From NCBI RefSeq assembly GCF_004379255.2, contig NC_056049.1, positions 13,996,063 through 14,060,062 of the forward strand: DNA of 64,000 nt, written 5' to 3'. This stretch comes from Salvia splendens (taxonomy: Eukaryota; Streptophyta; Magnoliopsida; Lamiales; Lamiaceae). This document shows, one piece after another, positions 54,411 to 63,104 of the stretch (position 1 is its first letter; every line of letters begins with the position of its first letter). The notes beneath the pieces were generated by a model, which was given only the letters and a program-made list of their open reading frames with translations, did no database searches and was not told the origin of the DNA. The position numbers and the translations under genes were made by a program.

Positions 54411-54704
54411 TTTTTTTTTTAAACACCTTCACGGTGGAGGGTTCGTGGGCCCCTCATCCCTATATATCATCTCAAAGAAAGGTTACAAAACAAGGACACA
54501 CCCAAAAGTGGTGAGCTTGCACAAATTACAAGAGTAGAAAGCGGTCCGGCCCAAGTAGTTTTGGGCCTCATCCTACTCCTATCAAAAGGCATTCTACACT
54601 AAAAGCCACTATTCCAGCCCGGCGCGAACTCGGTGACCCAGATTAGACTTCTTCCCCATTTCGAACCCGGATATGTGGTACTCCCATCTCCTCCAAGCGG
54701 AGTA
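54411..54704 (-). mobile_element. LINE-F, about 0.3 kb 5'-truncated copy
   Basis: A-tail (T10 on the plus strand, 54411-54420), then the 3' hairpin CACCGTGAAGGTG (reverse complement of 54424-54436), 3' UTR, and the last RNase H codons (EEMGVPHIRVRNGEE at about 54690-54645). Truncated where the A-tail of LINE-G starts. Confidence 0.8.
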
Positions 54705-54940
54705 TTTTTTTTTTATTAAACACCATCATGGTGGAGGGTTCGTGGGTCCCTCATCCCTATATTTCAAAAGGCGATGAATACAAAACGTGGGCACACCCGA
54801 AAGTGATGTGCCTTTAGAATTTTAGGAGTAGTATGCGGTCCGTAGCCACATGCTCGGACCTCATCACACTCCCTTTCAAAAGCCAAATTACAATTAAGCA
54901 AAACCAAAGGCTATACCCTTCTGTCCTCCAAAGCAAGAGT

Positions 54941-55520
54941 CTATTCTTCATCCTCATTTTGGACTCGAATATTCGGGATTCCCATTGCATCCATCCTAGT
55001 TATTGCTGTAAGGTGTCTTGGCGCCGTGAGGGCATTCATACGGCAGTAGTCGGTACGTTCCAAACCCATTTTAGCGAGGAGATCTCCGGCCCTATTCCCT
55101 TCCCGATGGATGAAGGTGAAACGCATGTCTCGTTGGCGCTTGAGGGTTGCAAGCCGCGCCATCACCTAGCTAATGTGGGCCGTACCCCAGCTTGTGTCAT
55201 TGAGGAGCTTGACCGCTTGTTGTGCGTCCGATTCAACCCATATAGGTCGATTGAATTCCAAGGCGAGGGTCAGCCCAAGTTGGACGGCAAGAAGCTCCGC
55301 TTCAAGGGCCGAGTGAGCCGCAAGCGGGGGAGGCAAAGGCTGCAAGCATTTTGCCCTTGTGATCTCGAATAATTCCTCCTCCCCCGGCTTTATACGCCGC
55401 TTCCATGTATGCACGGTCGGTGTTGAGCTTGATCCAGGGGTCATCCGGTGGGTACCATTTGATTGCCAATGCGAGAGGCCTAGTTCTCCTTGGCTCGGCC
55501 TGGCTTGGGATAGTGATTTT
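54941..55520 (-). pseudogene. LINE-G RNase H domain
   Basis: Reads ALAIKWYPPDDPWIKLNTDR (Gly of NTDGA changed), AYMEAAYKAGGGGII, a shift at about 55330, HSALEAELLAVQLGLTLALE, RPIWVESDAQQAVKLLNDTS, a stop at about 55165, then RQRDMRFTFIHREGNRAGDL and AMGIPNIRVQNEDEE. The three acidic residues remain but the frame is broken twice. Confidence 0.75.
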
Positions 55521-55543
55521 GAGGCGAACTCCTTTCCAATGCT

Positions 55544-56297
55544 TCATCTTGTAGATTCCGTTGGCCATACTATTTCTGATGAAGACTTGTACTTGCCAAA
55601 CCACATTGAATGGCTTAAATTGCGCCGATTGATGGCGGCTTCTATTCCGTTCCGCCCAAATGAACCATAATATAAGATACGGCATGACCCGACTGAGGTG
55701 TTTCTTGCCGGGTTGTTGGATTCTCCGTGCCTAGACTTCAAGCCTTTCTGGCATAGTGTCATTGATTCGGAGGGGTGGTGAAGATCCCTCAAACCAGGAG
55801 TCAAACTCCCTCCATACCCCGCGTGCCCCATCCCCGGTCTATGTGGGCAGCATTGGCATTTGGACGCCAATTCCATTCTTCTCCACTGCAGCTTTGTATC
55901 CACCGGGATGCGGGTGGACAGGAGTCTCCATACAAAGATAGCAATAGAGGACGTAAGACCCGCTTTCCAAATGTCATCGAGGCCCTGGACGATCGGCCTT
56001 TGGGTTCGAAAGGTCTCCCATGTTGTAGCTAGCGAGAACTCCCCATTATGTGATAACCTCCATCTCGGCACATCCGGCCCCTCCAAAATGATTGGCGTGT
56101 CAAGAATCTTCCGGACGATGTGTTGTGCTAGGCCGGCTTGCGCTTGGAGAATCTGCAGCTTGGCTTCATTCCAAGATCCATCTGTAATGTAATCAGCAAC
56201 ATGAACAAGAGGACCTCCCCTATCATCGAGAGTAAGTTCCCTCAAAGGAACCTCTCCAAGCCATAAATCATCCCAAAATAAAATCTTTCCTTCTCCC
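55544..56297 (-). pseudogene. LINE-G zf-RVT region
   Basis: Open from about 56297: EGKILFWDDLWLGEVPLREL, QAQAGLAQHIVRKILDTPII, FSLATTWETFRTQRPIVQGL, IAIFVWRLLSTRIPVDTKLQ and KCQCCPHRP. A deletion and shift at about 55850 follow, and the frame resumes at PYLILWFIWAERNRSRHQSA. Closely similar to the LINE-B counterpart. Confidence 0.75.
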
Positions 56298-56787
56298 ACC
56301 GTTTGAACGTTCTTTTGACCCTTACAAGCTTGATGTTTAAGTTGAGAAGGCCCTCGGCTTCCGTGGGAGCCATCCAATCGTCCTGCACCACCCCGGCAAA
56401 GCCATCATGCCTTACCCACATGTTTTGGAACCGGAACTCTCTGCCACCTTCGTGGTTGTTCGGCATTCTGCATCTGACGAGGATTGGTCCGTGATCCGAA
56501 GCAATGCGGGGGAGATTAGTGACTCTTATTGTGTCAAACAGTTGGGATGACGTTTCACTGACTAGCACCCGATCCAACCTTTCCAAGGCCATTCTTAGCC
56601 AAAGTGTATTCTGAACCATCAATTCCTGGGTCCATAAGTCTGCAATCCTCAATGGCCTTGGCAAGTCTACCATCTCGGCGTGCCGATTTGTGTCACTTCC
56701 CGTTCTATCTCGAGTGGAGAGGATGGTGTTGAAGTCCTCTCCAATGAACCAAGGCATCCCTTCCGACACTTGAGTAATGTCCCTCAT
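56298..56787 (-). pseudogene. LINE-G endonuclease C-terminal half
   Basis: Reads MRDITQVSEGMPWFIGEDFN (Gly-to-Glu in GGDFN), TILSTRDRTGSDTNRHAEMV, LERLDRVLVSET, NLPRIASDHGPILVRC and EFRFQNMWVRHDGFAGVVQD to VKRTFKRW, where it joins zf-RVT. The SINE replaces the start. Confidence 0.75.
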
Positions 56788-56966
56788 CTTGGCCTAGCGG
56801 TAAAGGGTGCTGGATACCGCGTCCATCCTGGAGGTCTCGAGTTCGAACCCTGGGTGGCGTAATTTGTCTTTCCTCCTTGTTATAGGAGTTGATTTGTAAT
56901 TTCCTCCTTCATATATATGATATAAATATATGAAGTTAATTTTTAAAAAAAAAAAAAAAAAAAAAA
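56788..56966 (+). mobile_element. tRNA-derived SINE
   Basis: About 179 bp. An A-box-like TGGCCTAGCGGTAAAGG (about 56790-56806) and a B-box GTTCGAACCC (56841-56850) give the internal RNA polymerase III promoter of a tRNA-derived head. A T/C-rich body, an AT-rich stretch (TATATATGATATAAATATAT) and an A22 tail (56945-56966) follow. No target duplication is evident, and the flanks are two different LINEs, so one flank was probably rearranged after insertion. Confidence 0.8.
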
Positions 56967-58228
56967 GAGCGAGCCGCTCCCCGGTGCTTCCCTGCCGGTG
57001 CTTCCCCGCCGGAATCCTCGCCGGAAAAGCTGGTGGCGCCGCCGGTGGGAGCTTGGAAGGCGGCGAAAGAATCCCTCTCTCGTGTGGGGGTGGGGTCCGC
57101 GGAAGGAGCACCAGCCACGCAAAGTTTCCACAAAGCCGAGCCAATCTCTTTGGATGCCACCAAGATCAAAGCCTTGGGGATAGCCGGCTGTTTTGAAGGT
57201 ACACCATCCCTCTCCTTTTCCGACTTAGAAACGGATTACCTCTCGGAGAAACTAGGGCTAGCCGTTGTTGGAAAATTCTCCCATTCGCTCCCAACTACTT
57301 ACCAAATACAAAAGAGCCTAGGAGGTTTGGGGCTAGTTGGCTCTTTTAGTTGGAAACACTTGAATGCGAAGCATGTTTTAATCCAATTCGAAGAGATGGC
57401 CGATTATGTTAAGGTGTTAAATGGACCTAATGGGAGCCCGATTTGGTATGTTGAGGGTCACCCGATGAGGGTATTCAACTGGGCGCCGGACTTTGATACT
57501 TTCTTCGAGTCACCGATTGTAGCCGTTTGGTGCAACATTGTGGGCATACCGGCGCATCTCTTTGAGGAATCGGCTATCATGGCAATCGGTAACCTCTTAG
57601 GCAAGCCTCTACAAGCCGATCATGCCACAATCCATCAAAGTCGTCTCTCCTTTCCTAGGATATGTGTAGAGATTGACATCTCGATCCCCCCGCCGGAAGA
57701 AATCATCCTCAATATCCGAGGTAAGGACTCAAGGTACAAAGTGGCATGGGACCGTATCCCCTTGTTTTGTGCAAATTGTAAACATGTTGGGCACGTGAGA
57801 GAAGATTGCCATGCTTCGGGAAGGAAGGACCGGGGTGGTGGTAGAGATCACCGAGTACCGACCAGGGCATTTTACTCGAGCCATGTCTCCAAGATTACCC
57901 GCCAAGAGTGGCGCCTAAAGGTGGACACATGGGCAGGGACTTCATCATGTAATGGGCATTCGATCAAGGCCAAAGAAGGAACCAACCAAATGAGGAACAT
58001 GGAGGGATCAACGGTTGAAGAATCATCGAAGACAAGAGTGGCTATCATGTGTCAACCAAGTGTGGATGATGATGGATTCCAATTGGTGTCGAGAAAGAGG
58101 AAATGCAAGGTTCATGAGGGCGACGTGCTCCTCAAAGCATAACACATTGATTCATGGCATTTGAAGGAGAATGTTGCTACGGTGACATTTGAGAGTGATA
58201 AACCAGGCGTGAACGAGCCGGGTGATGG
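56967..58228 (+). mobile_element. LINE-H (ORF1-only type), truncated at both ends
   Basis: Plus-strand ORF1 related to LINE-I. It lacks a 5' UTR and has no ORF2. Homology to LINE-I (LKENVATVTF, NEPG) runs to about 58228 and then changes to Gypsy pol sequence without an A-tail. Confidence 0.65.
57033..58142 (+). CDS. LINE-H ORF1 (DUF4283, zinc knuckle)
   Basis: 369 open codons. DUF4283-type domain at about residues 50-200 (IAGCFEGTPSLSFSDLETDY, LAVVGKFSHSLPTTYQIQKS, HPMRVFNWAPDFDTFFESPI). Knuckle CANCKHVGHVREDC at residues 246-259. The C-terminal segment DDDGFQLVSRKRKCKVHEGD is shared with LINE-I. The stop at 58140-58142 is a point interruption. The same frame continues through LKENVATVTFESDKPG into Gypsy sequence. 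The ATG at 57033 is convenient rather than authentic, since the N-terminus is cut. Confidence 0.75.
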   Translation: MAPPVGAWKAAKESLSRVGVGSAEGAPATQSFHKAEPISLDATKIKALGIAGCFEGTPSLSFSDLETDYLSEKLGLAVVGKFSHSLPTTYQIQKSLGGLGLVGSFSWKHLNAKHVLIQFEEMADYVKVLNGPNGSPIWYVEGHPMRVFNWAPDFDTFFESPIVAVWCNIVGIPAHLFEESAIMAIGNLLGKPLQADHATIHQSRLSFPRICVEIDISIPPPEEIILNIRGKDSRYKVAWDRIPLFCANCKHVGHVREDCHASGRKDRGGGRDHRVPTRAFYSSHVSKITRQEWRLKVDTWAGTSSCNGHSIKAKEGTNQMRNMEGSTVEESSKTRVAIMCQPSVDDDGFQLVSRKRKCKVHEGDVLLKA

Positions 58229-58430
58229 AGACACACCCAAGCTGATCTACAAGGATAAGAAGATGGATCCATTGATCATTCCAAGTGGGCCAATTACAAG
58301 AGCTAGAGCTAAGAAGATAAGGGAGTCCATGTTGCTTTTAGTTGTTGAAATAAAAGCCCAATTACAAGACCATTCTACATTGGGCCAAGTGGTGAATATT
58401 ATTCAAGTTTGTGGGCAGCCCAAGGCTTGA
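58229..58430 (+). pseudogene. Gypsy pol C-terminus
   Basis: Reads DTPKLIYKDKKMDPLIIPSG, PITRARAKKIRESMLLLVVE and on to GQPKA, then a stop. The GPITRARAKK signature ends many plant Ty3/Gypsy polyproteins just before the 3' LTR. It is joined in frame to the end of LINE-H ORF1 by an apparent deletion. Confidence 0.65.
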
Positions 58431-58431
58431 A

Positions 58432-58990
58432 GTTTTGAGTCACTACATATCACATTTTGGAGGCCAAAATTGATGATACATGATGCATTTTCGTCCAAGT
58501 TGGAGCAGCCAAAATGAAGGGTCTATTTTAGTTACATTTTATGTTAAATAAGTGACTTTAGATATCCTAGAGTTACACCAAAGGTTTAGGAGTTACTTTT
58601 CTTTTATTATTAGTCTTTTTAAGTGTTTTAAGTTGTACTAATGATGTGGGACTTTCAAGAGTCCATTCTAGCCTATAAATAGGCTTGTAAGCATGTCATT
58701 TGAGACACCATTGATCAAATACGAAATAGACTTTGTCTTGTGAGTTGAATTCTCTTTGTAGAGGTTTTCACTTGTTTGGAACTTATCAAGATACTTTGAG
58801 CAAGTTTTTGTGGCGTTCAACCATACCGAGGTTCTTGGCTGATCATATAGCCATCGGGTCGAGGTTTTTTAAGCTCTGGAAGTGGATCAAACCAGATTAT
58901 CAATCAAGGGAGTCCGCTGCCAAACCTTATACGTGGGGTTCTTAGATCAATATATCCAACGGGTCCTTCGTCGTATCCCAATCTATATCA
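58432..58990 (+). mobile_element. Gypsy LTR
   Basis: Lies between a pol C-terminus and a primer-binding site. It contains a TATA box (CCTATAAATAGG, about 58672-58683) and ends TATATCA at 58990. The start is approximate. Being preceded by pol and followed by a primer site plus gag, it serves as the 3' LTR of one copy and the 5' LTR of the next, i.e. a tandem or recombined arrangement. Confidence 0.6.
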
Positions 58991-58992
58991 TT

Positions 58993-59007
58993 TGGTATCA
59001 CGAGCCA
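58993..59007 (+). other. Primer-binding site (tRNA-Met type)
   Basis: TGGTATCACGAGCC directly after the LTR end. The plant iMet-type primer site is TGGTATCAGAGC; one extra C is present here. Minus-strand DNA synthesis of the Gypsy element would start here. Confidence 0.6.
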
Positions 59008-59312
59008 ACTGGTATTGATCTATCCTTAGCTTTATCTTACATTGTTTATCTTTCATATCCTTAAAAAACTAAAAAAAAGAAAAAAAAACCGAAAAAAAAG
59101 AAAAAAAACGAAATACATATTTCACCTCATATTTTCTTGACCATTTCCTTTCATCCTTCATTCAAGGGCTGAAGTTTGGTTGGTCGTTATTAGTTCTTGT
59201 TAGTTCTTGATTTGTTTTTTACTTGTGTTATCTTTGCAAAAGAGAAAGAGTGGTAAAAGGCTTGAGTGGTGAGATTATTTGAGTTGAGGTAAAAGCCAAC
59301 GAGTGATATACA

Positions 59313-59365
59313 GGGACCCACGAACCCTCCACCATGAAGGTGTTTGGATAAAAAAAAAAAAAAAA
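59313..59365 (+). mobile_element. LINE-J: tail-only insertion with 13-bp TSD
   Basis: Only the last about 37 bp of the LINE 3' end (GGGACCCACGAACCCTCCAC, hairpin region CACCATGAAGGTG, GGATA) and an A16 tail. Flanked by CGAGTGATATACA at 59300-59312 and 59366-59378. It sits in the untranslated leader of the Gypsy element. This insertion defines the true 3' terminus of the family. Confidence 0.9.
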
Positions 59366-59428
59366 CGAGTGATATACACGAGTGTTTTGTGAGGTTATTT
59401 TTGTGTGATACACGAGTGAACTGTGAGG

Positions 59429-60456
59429 ATGGATTCTACTGATGAAAATCAAATTGATCCTACGTTGCAAGCCATCCAACAACATTTTAGAAGGCTTGGA
59501 CGTGTTCTGGAAACTTCAAGCAAATGCAAACAGTAACGAGGAAGAAGAGAGTGGAGGAGAGGATAATGCTTCACATAGGCATCGAAATGAGAGGCATGGA
59601 AACGGCAGAAGAGGGCGTACAAATGAAGTTGATGGTGATTTGAGAAGCATCAAACTGAAGATCCCAACATTCCAAGGAAGGAGTGACCCCGAAGCTTATT
59701 TGGAGTGGGAGAGAAAGGTGGATCTCATCTTTGAATGTCACAACTATTCCGAGGAGAAAAAGGTTAGGCTTGCTGCTATTGAATTCACTGACTATGCTAT
59801 AGTTTGGTGGGATCAATTGACAACTAGTACAAGGCGATATGGAGGAAGACCAGTTTCGACTTGGGAAGAAATGAAAGGCATAATGCGTAAGAGATTTGTA
59901 CCTTCGCATTATTTTCATGAATTGTATCAAAAATTACAATCTATGAAACAAGGTACTAAATCTGTTGATGAGTACTACAAAGAGATGGAGATTGCTATGA
60001 TTAGTGCAAATGTTGAAGAAGATAGAGAAGCAACCATGGCTCGATTCTTATGTGGGCTGAATAGGGAGATTGCAAACATTGTGGAGCCTCAACACTATGT
60101 GGAGTTGGAAGACATGGTTCATATGGCCATGAAGGTGGAGGGACAATTGAAGAAGAAGGGAACAATCCAAAAGAATTTTTCAACAAGTTCTCATTCGTCA
60201 AGGACAAAAGAGTGGACTTCATCCAAATCCAATTTTGGGGCAGCATCTAAACCCCAAAATGAAGTTTCGACATCCAAGTCCAAAGAATTTGAGAAGGGTA
60301 AAGGTATTTCTACTTCTACTTCTACTCGAAATAGAGATATCAAATGTTTTCATTGTCAAGGTGTTGGACACATTGCATCTCAATGCCCAAACAAAAGGGT
60401 GATGATTTTGAAGCCAAATGGAGAGATAGAATCTGAAAGTGAACGTGAAGATGATG
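59429..60456 (+). CDS. Gypsy gag
   Basis: The likely ATG is at 59429 (MDSTDENQIDPTLQAIQQHF). A one-base shift before about 59535 puts the rest in the frame that also opens at 59442. Gag core: IPTFQGRSDPEAYLEWERKV, FECHNYSEEKKVRLAAIEFT and KQGTKSVDEYYKEMEIAMIS (retrotransposon gag domain). Zinc knuckle CFHCQGVGHIASQC at 60345-60386. It forms the virus-like particle and packages RNA. The native frame is cut at 60456 by LINE-I. Chromovirus-type affinity is plausible. Confidence 0.8.
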
Positions 60457-60592
60457 GGGAGCAACCAATCTTGATAAGTTAAGTGAGAGAAGCTCCCACA
60501 TCTCTCTAGAAAGTCTTGCCCCAACCATCTCACGTCCAACGCCGACGGTCTCCCTCACCTTTGGGTGAGGTGGATATGCGGCCGGCCTAACG

Positions 60593-62848
60593 TTGGTCAT
60601 GGTCCAGCCCGGAAGGGACTCACCGGGGAAGGAGGTCAAGGGCACGAGTCCCTCTCCCTCGCCGAAATGGGTTTTCCGACCAACTAATGCGAAACGGAAT
60701 ATGAAAAAGTCAGCCACTCCCCACCCCATTAAAAACGGTGGTAATACAAAACGCAGCGCTTGTGTGCCATTGACGGAGACCGGAAGGGTGAGGAAGAAGA
60801 TTGTCTTTGAGTTCGATGAGCTTATTGCCGGAACTAATGGTGGAGGTAGCGCCATTGCCGGAAAAGACGGTTGGAGCTCCCTGCCCGGGGAGCGAGAGAA
60901 GGGCCGATGGAAGAGAAAGGCACGACCTGGCCCTTTTGAAGCCAGCACCGGAACGTTTGAGGTGGTGCCGGGAGTTCTCCCATTACTCGCGGGGGAGCTC
61001 CGTTTCTCCATGGGACAAAAGGACGGCTCGGCCAGGCACCAGCCGGAAGTCGTGACCGGAACTCGGCTGGAGGGTGCATTACCGGAGGTGAATGAGGCCG
61101 TTGCACAAGGGGTACTCCGGTCAACGCGCGTGGAGGCGGCTGCGAGTGCAGCTGTCTTGGATGAGGACACATCCTCGGAAAGGTATGGTGCCAACATGCT
61201 TTTTGACCCACCCACTCTTGCTGCACCATTTCCGGAAAAGGATAGGCATGTACTAGCTAGTGAGACATGTGACTCCCTTATGGGTCAAAGCCTCTTGCAA
61301 TTCAAATCTGGTGATGGTACAAATTTCAAGGCCGAGGATAACAATGGAGGGGGTGAGGCCGGGCTCAACGGGAAGCCGTCGGCGCCGGATAACCCGTCGG
61401 ACCCGCCGGACAAGCTGCTGGACCAGGACAGGGACCAGCCGGAAATCCTACCCAAGCACTCGGCGTCTAAGGTAGGCATCGACGTGGCCTCCCCCGTTGG
61501 GAGTCCGCCGACGTTGGGTCACTCGCTGGAATTCATCACGGACAAGGCCGCTCAAGCCGAGACCCAACCTGTTGAGCCAGATCTAGATGAAAAGCCCGCG
61601 AACACGGGTGCCGGGCTGGATAGTGGAGGACCACCGAAATCCGACGCGGTGAACCTTGATGCTGATCACGACACGGAGATGGGGACATTCGGATGGTGTG
61701 AAGGGATCCCTTCGCTTACATTCTCAAACGAGGAAACAAAGTGCTTGGTGGACAAGGTAGGGCACGCCATTATCGGAAAGTTCTCCCACACCCTCCCAAC
61801 ACCACAACAAATCCAAAAATCCCTTTCCAACATCAACTTCGTCGATGGATTCAAATGGAAGTTCGTTAACGCCAAGCACATCCTAATCCAATTCCGTGAT
61901 GTACGAGATTACGGCCGGATGCTCAATGGTCCCAATGGAGCGCCGGTTTGGTTTGTCGAGCATCACCCAATGCGGGTGTTCAAATGGACTCCGGAGTTCG
62001 ACACATTTTTTGAGACACCTATTGCCGCCGTTTGGTGTAAGGTGGTGGGACTCCCGATCCATCTCTATGACCAAGTAGCCCTCATTGCGATTGGCAAGTT
62101 GTTGGGGAAGCCAATCCAAGTGGACCATGCAACCTTCAACCAAACCCGACTCACCTTTGCCCGGATGTGTATTGAGATTGATATCTCGACGCCTCCACCG
62201 GTGGAGATCATTCTCAACATCCTAGGCAAAGACACTAGGTACAAGGTGGTATGGGATCGGATTCCCCTATTTTGTGCGGAATGTAAGCATGTTGGGCACG
62301 TCAAGGAAACATGCCTTATCCTAGGGAGGAGAAAGGAACAGGCCACCACGGATCCCACCCGACCACCACAACCCCGCCGACCCCACTCTGCGTCAAATCC
62401 CATCCGCCGGGAATGGAGGCTGAAAACTAACGTGCATGGCACCCACAACCCGGAGCCGGGCCAAGGGTCTATGCCAAAGGGGGAGACCGAGCCGGGGACA
62501 CACAAAGAGAAGAGCGGTGCGGAAGCGGCTCCTAGCTTGAAAGCAACACCGAGGGTGCAAGCCCAGATAGATGACGATGGTTTCCAAGTGGTGTCTAGGA
62601 AGAAGAAAGGAAAGGTCCACGAGGGTGACGGGTACATCAGAGCTCTCCACAATGATAAGTTGCATCTTAAGGAGAACGTAGCAACGGTTACTTTTAGGGC
62701 CGACGACTCGGGTGCAAATGAGCCGGGCATTGGCTCAATGAGTGTATCATGTGGGTTCCTAAGCCGGGAAATGGAGGGCTTCATCGAGGACCTCGATCCG
62801 GGAGGGGTTGTCCCATGTGGGGGCACCCCTATCGCGGGCCTCAACTAG
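60593..62848 (+). CDS. LINE-I ORF1 protein, 751 aa
   Basis: Intact from ATG to stop. Residues about 1-360 are low-complexity and charged, with FRPTNAKRNMKKSATPHPIK and GRVRKKIVFEFDELIAG. Residues about 365-510 form a DUF4283-type domain (GWCEGIPSLTFSNEETKCLV, GKFSHTLPTPQQIQKSLSNI, HPMRVFKWTPEFDTFFETPI, WCKVVGLPIHLYDQVALIAI). Knuckle C561-x2-C564-x4-H569-x4-C574 (CAECKHVGHVKETC). The tail has DDDGFQVVSRKKKGKVHEGD and LKENVATVTF. Predicted nucleic-acid chaperone of a LINE particle. It is the only undamaged long ORF of the LINE pile-up. Confidence 0.85.
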   Translation: MVMVQPGRDSPGKEVKGTSPSPSPKWVFRPTNAKRNMKKSATPHPIKNGGNTKRSACVPLTETGRVRKKIVFEFDELIAGTNGGGSAIAGKDGWSSLPGEREKGRWKRKARPGPFEASTGTFEVVPGVLPLLAGELRFSMGQKDGSARHQPEVVTGTRLEGALPEVNEAVAQGVLRSTRVEAAASAAVLDEDTSSERYGANMLFDPPTLAAPFPEKDRHVLASETCDSLMGQSLLQFKSGDGTNFKAEDNNGGGEAGLNGKPSAPDNPSDPPDKLLDQDRDQPEILPKHSASKVGIDVASPVGSPPTLGHSLEFITDKAAQAETQPVEPDLDEKPANTGAGLDSGGPPKSDAVNLDADHDTEMGTFGWCEGIPSLTFSNEETKCLVDKVGHAIIGKFSHTLPTPQQIQKSLSNINFVDGFKWKFVNAKHILIQFRDVRDYGRMLNGPNGAPVWFVEHHPMRVFKWTPEFDTFFETPIAAVWCKVVGLPIHLYDQVALIAIGKLLGKPIQVDHATFNQTRLTFARMCIEIDISTPPPVEIILNILGKDTRYKVVWDRIPLFCAECKHVGHVKETCLILGRRKEQATTDPTRPPQPRRPHSASNPIRREWRLKTNVHGTHNPEPGQGSMPKGETEPGTHKEKSGAEAAPSLKATPRVQAQIDDDGFQVVSRKKKGKVHEGDGYIRALHNDKLHLKENVATVTFRADDSGANEPGIGSMSVSCGFLSREMEGFIEDLDPGGVVPCGGTPIAGLN

Positions 62849-63080
62849 GTGACGGACTTAAGTTTTTGACGATGCGATGGCTGCATCATTATAATTGTAA
62901 TTGGGATGCTAAGAGTATTTAGATGACCACCCTAGTTTATTGGGAGGCCCTCGTTGTACTCTAATTGGTCGTGGTGAGCCGTCACTTTTGGGCGGCTCAA
63001 TGGTTGTTTGTTTTGGCTGCAATTGCTGTTGGTAATGCACAGGTGTGGGTCCGCCTTAACCCTCCACCCTCGGGGTGCTT
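62849..63080 (+). promoter_or_regulatory. LINE-I 3' UTR with terminal hairpin
   Basis: 232 bp non-coding. The end, GGGTCCGCCTTAACCCTCCA and CACCCTCGGGGTG, matches the LINE-C/F/G/J end in layout (GGGACCCACGAACCCTCCAC and CACC..TGA..GGTG). A retained tail shape in an element without RT suggests recognition by the RT of relatives. That is inference. Confidence 0.6.
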
Positions 63081-63104
63081 AAAAAAAAAAAAAAAAAAAA
63101 AAAA

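Larger units (their letters stand above)
54705..56788 (-). mobile_element. LINE-G with internal RT deletion
   Basis: A-tail (T10 at 54705-54714), hairpin CACCATGATGGTG (reverse complement of 54721-54733), 3' UTR, RNase H, zf-RVT, then an abrupt join at about 56297 to the endonuclease-RT linker and endonuclease, ending at the SINE. The RT domain is wholly missing. Confidence 0.8.
60457..63104 (+). mobile_element. LINE-I: complete ORF1-only LINE, 18-bp TSD
   Basis: 2648 bp including an A24 tail (63081-63104). Flanked by the exact 18-bp repeat GTGAACGTGAAGATGATG (60439-60456 and 63105-63122). The 5' UTR has GTGAGAGAAGCTCCC..TCTCTCTAGAA as in LINE-A. One long ORF1 is followed by a 3' UTR that ends in the family tail, with the hairpin CACCCTCGGGGTG (63065-63077). 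There is no endonuclease, RT or RNase H. The intact ORF and long pure A-tail argue for a young insertion. Confidence 0.85.

Noticed and set aside
56788..56870. A tRNA gene
   Set aside because: A- and B-boxes are present, but the sequence cannot be folded into a full tRNA and is followed by a SINE body and A-tail.
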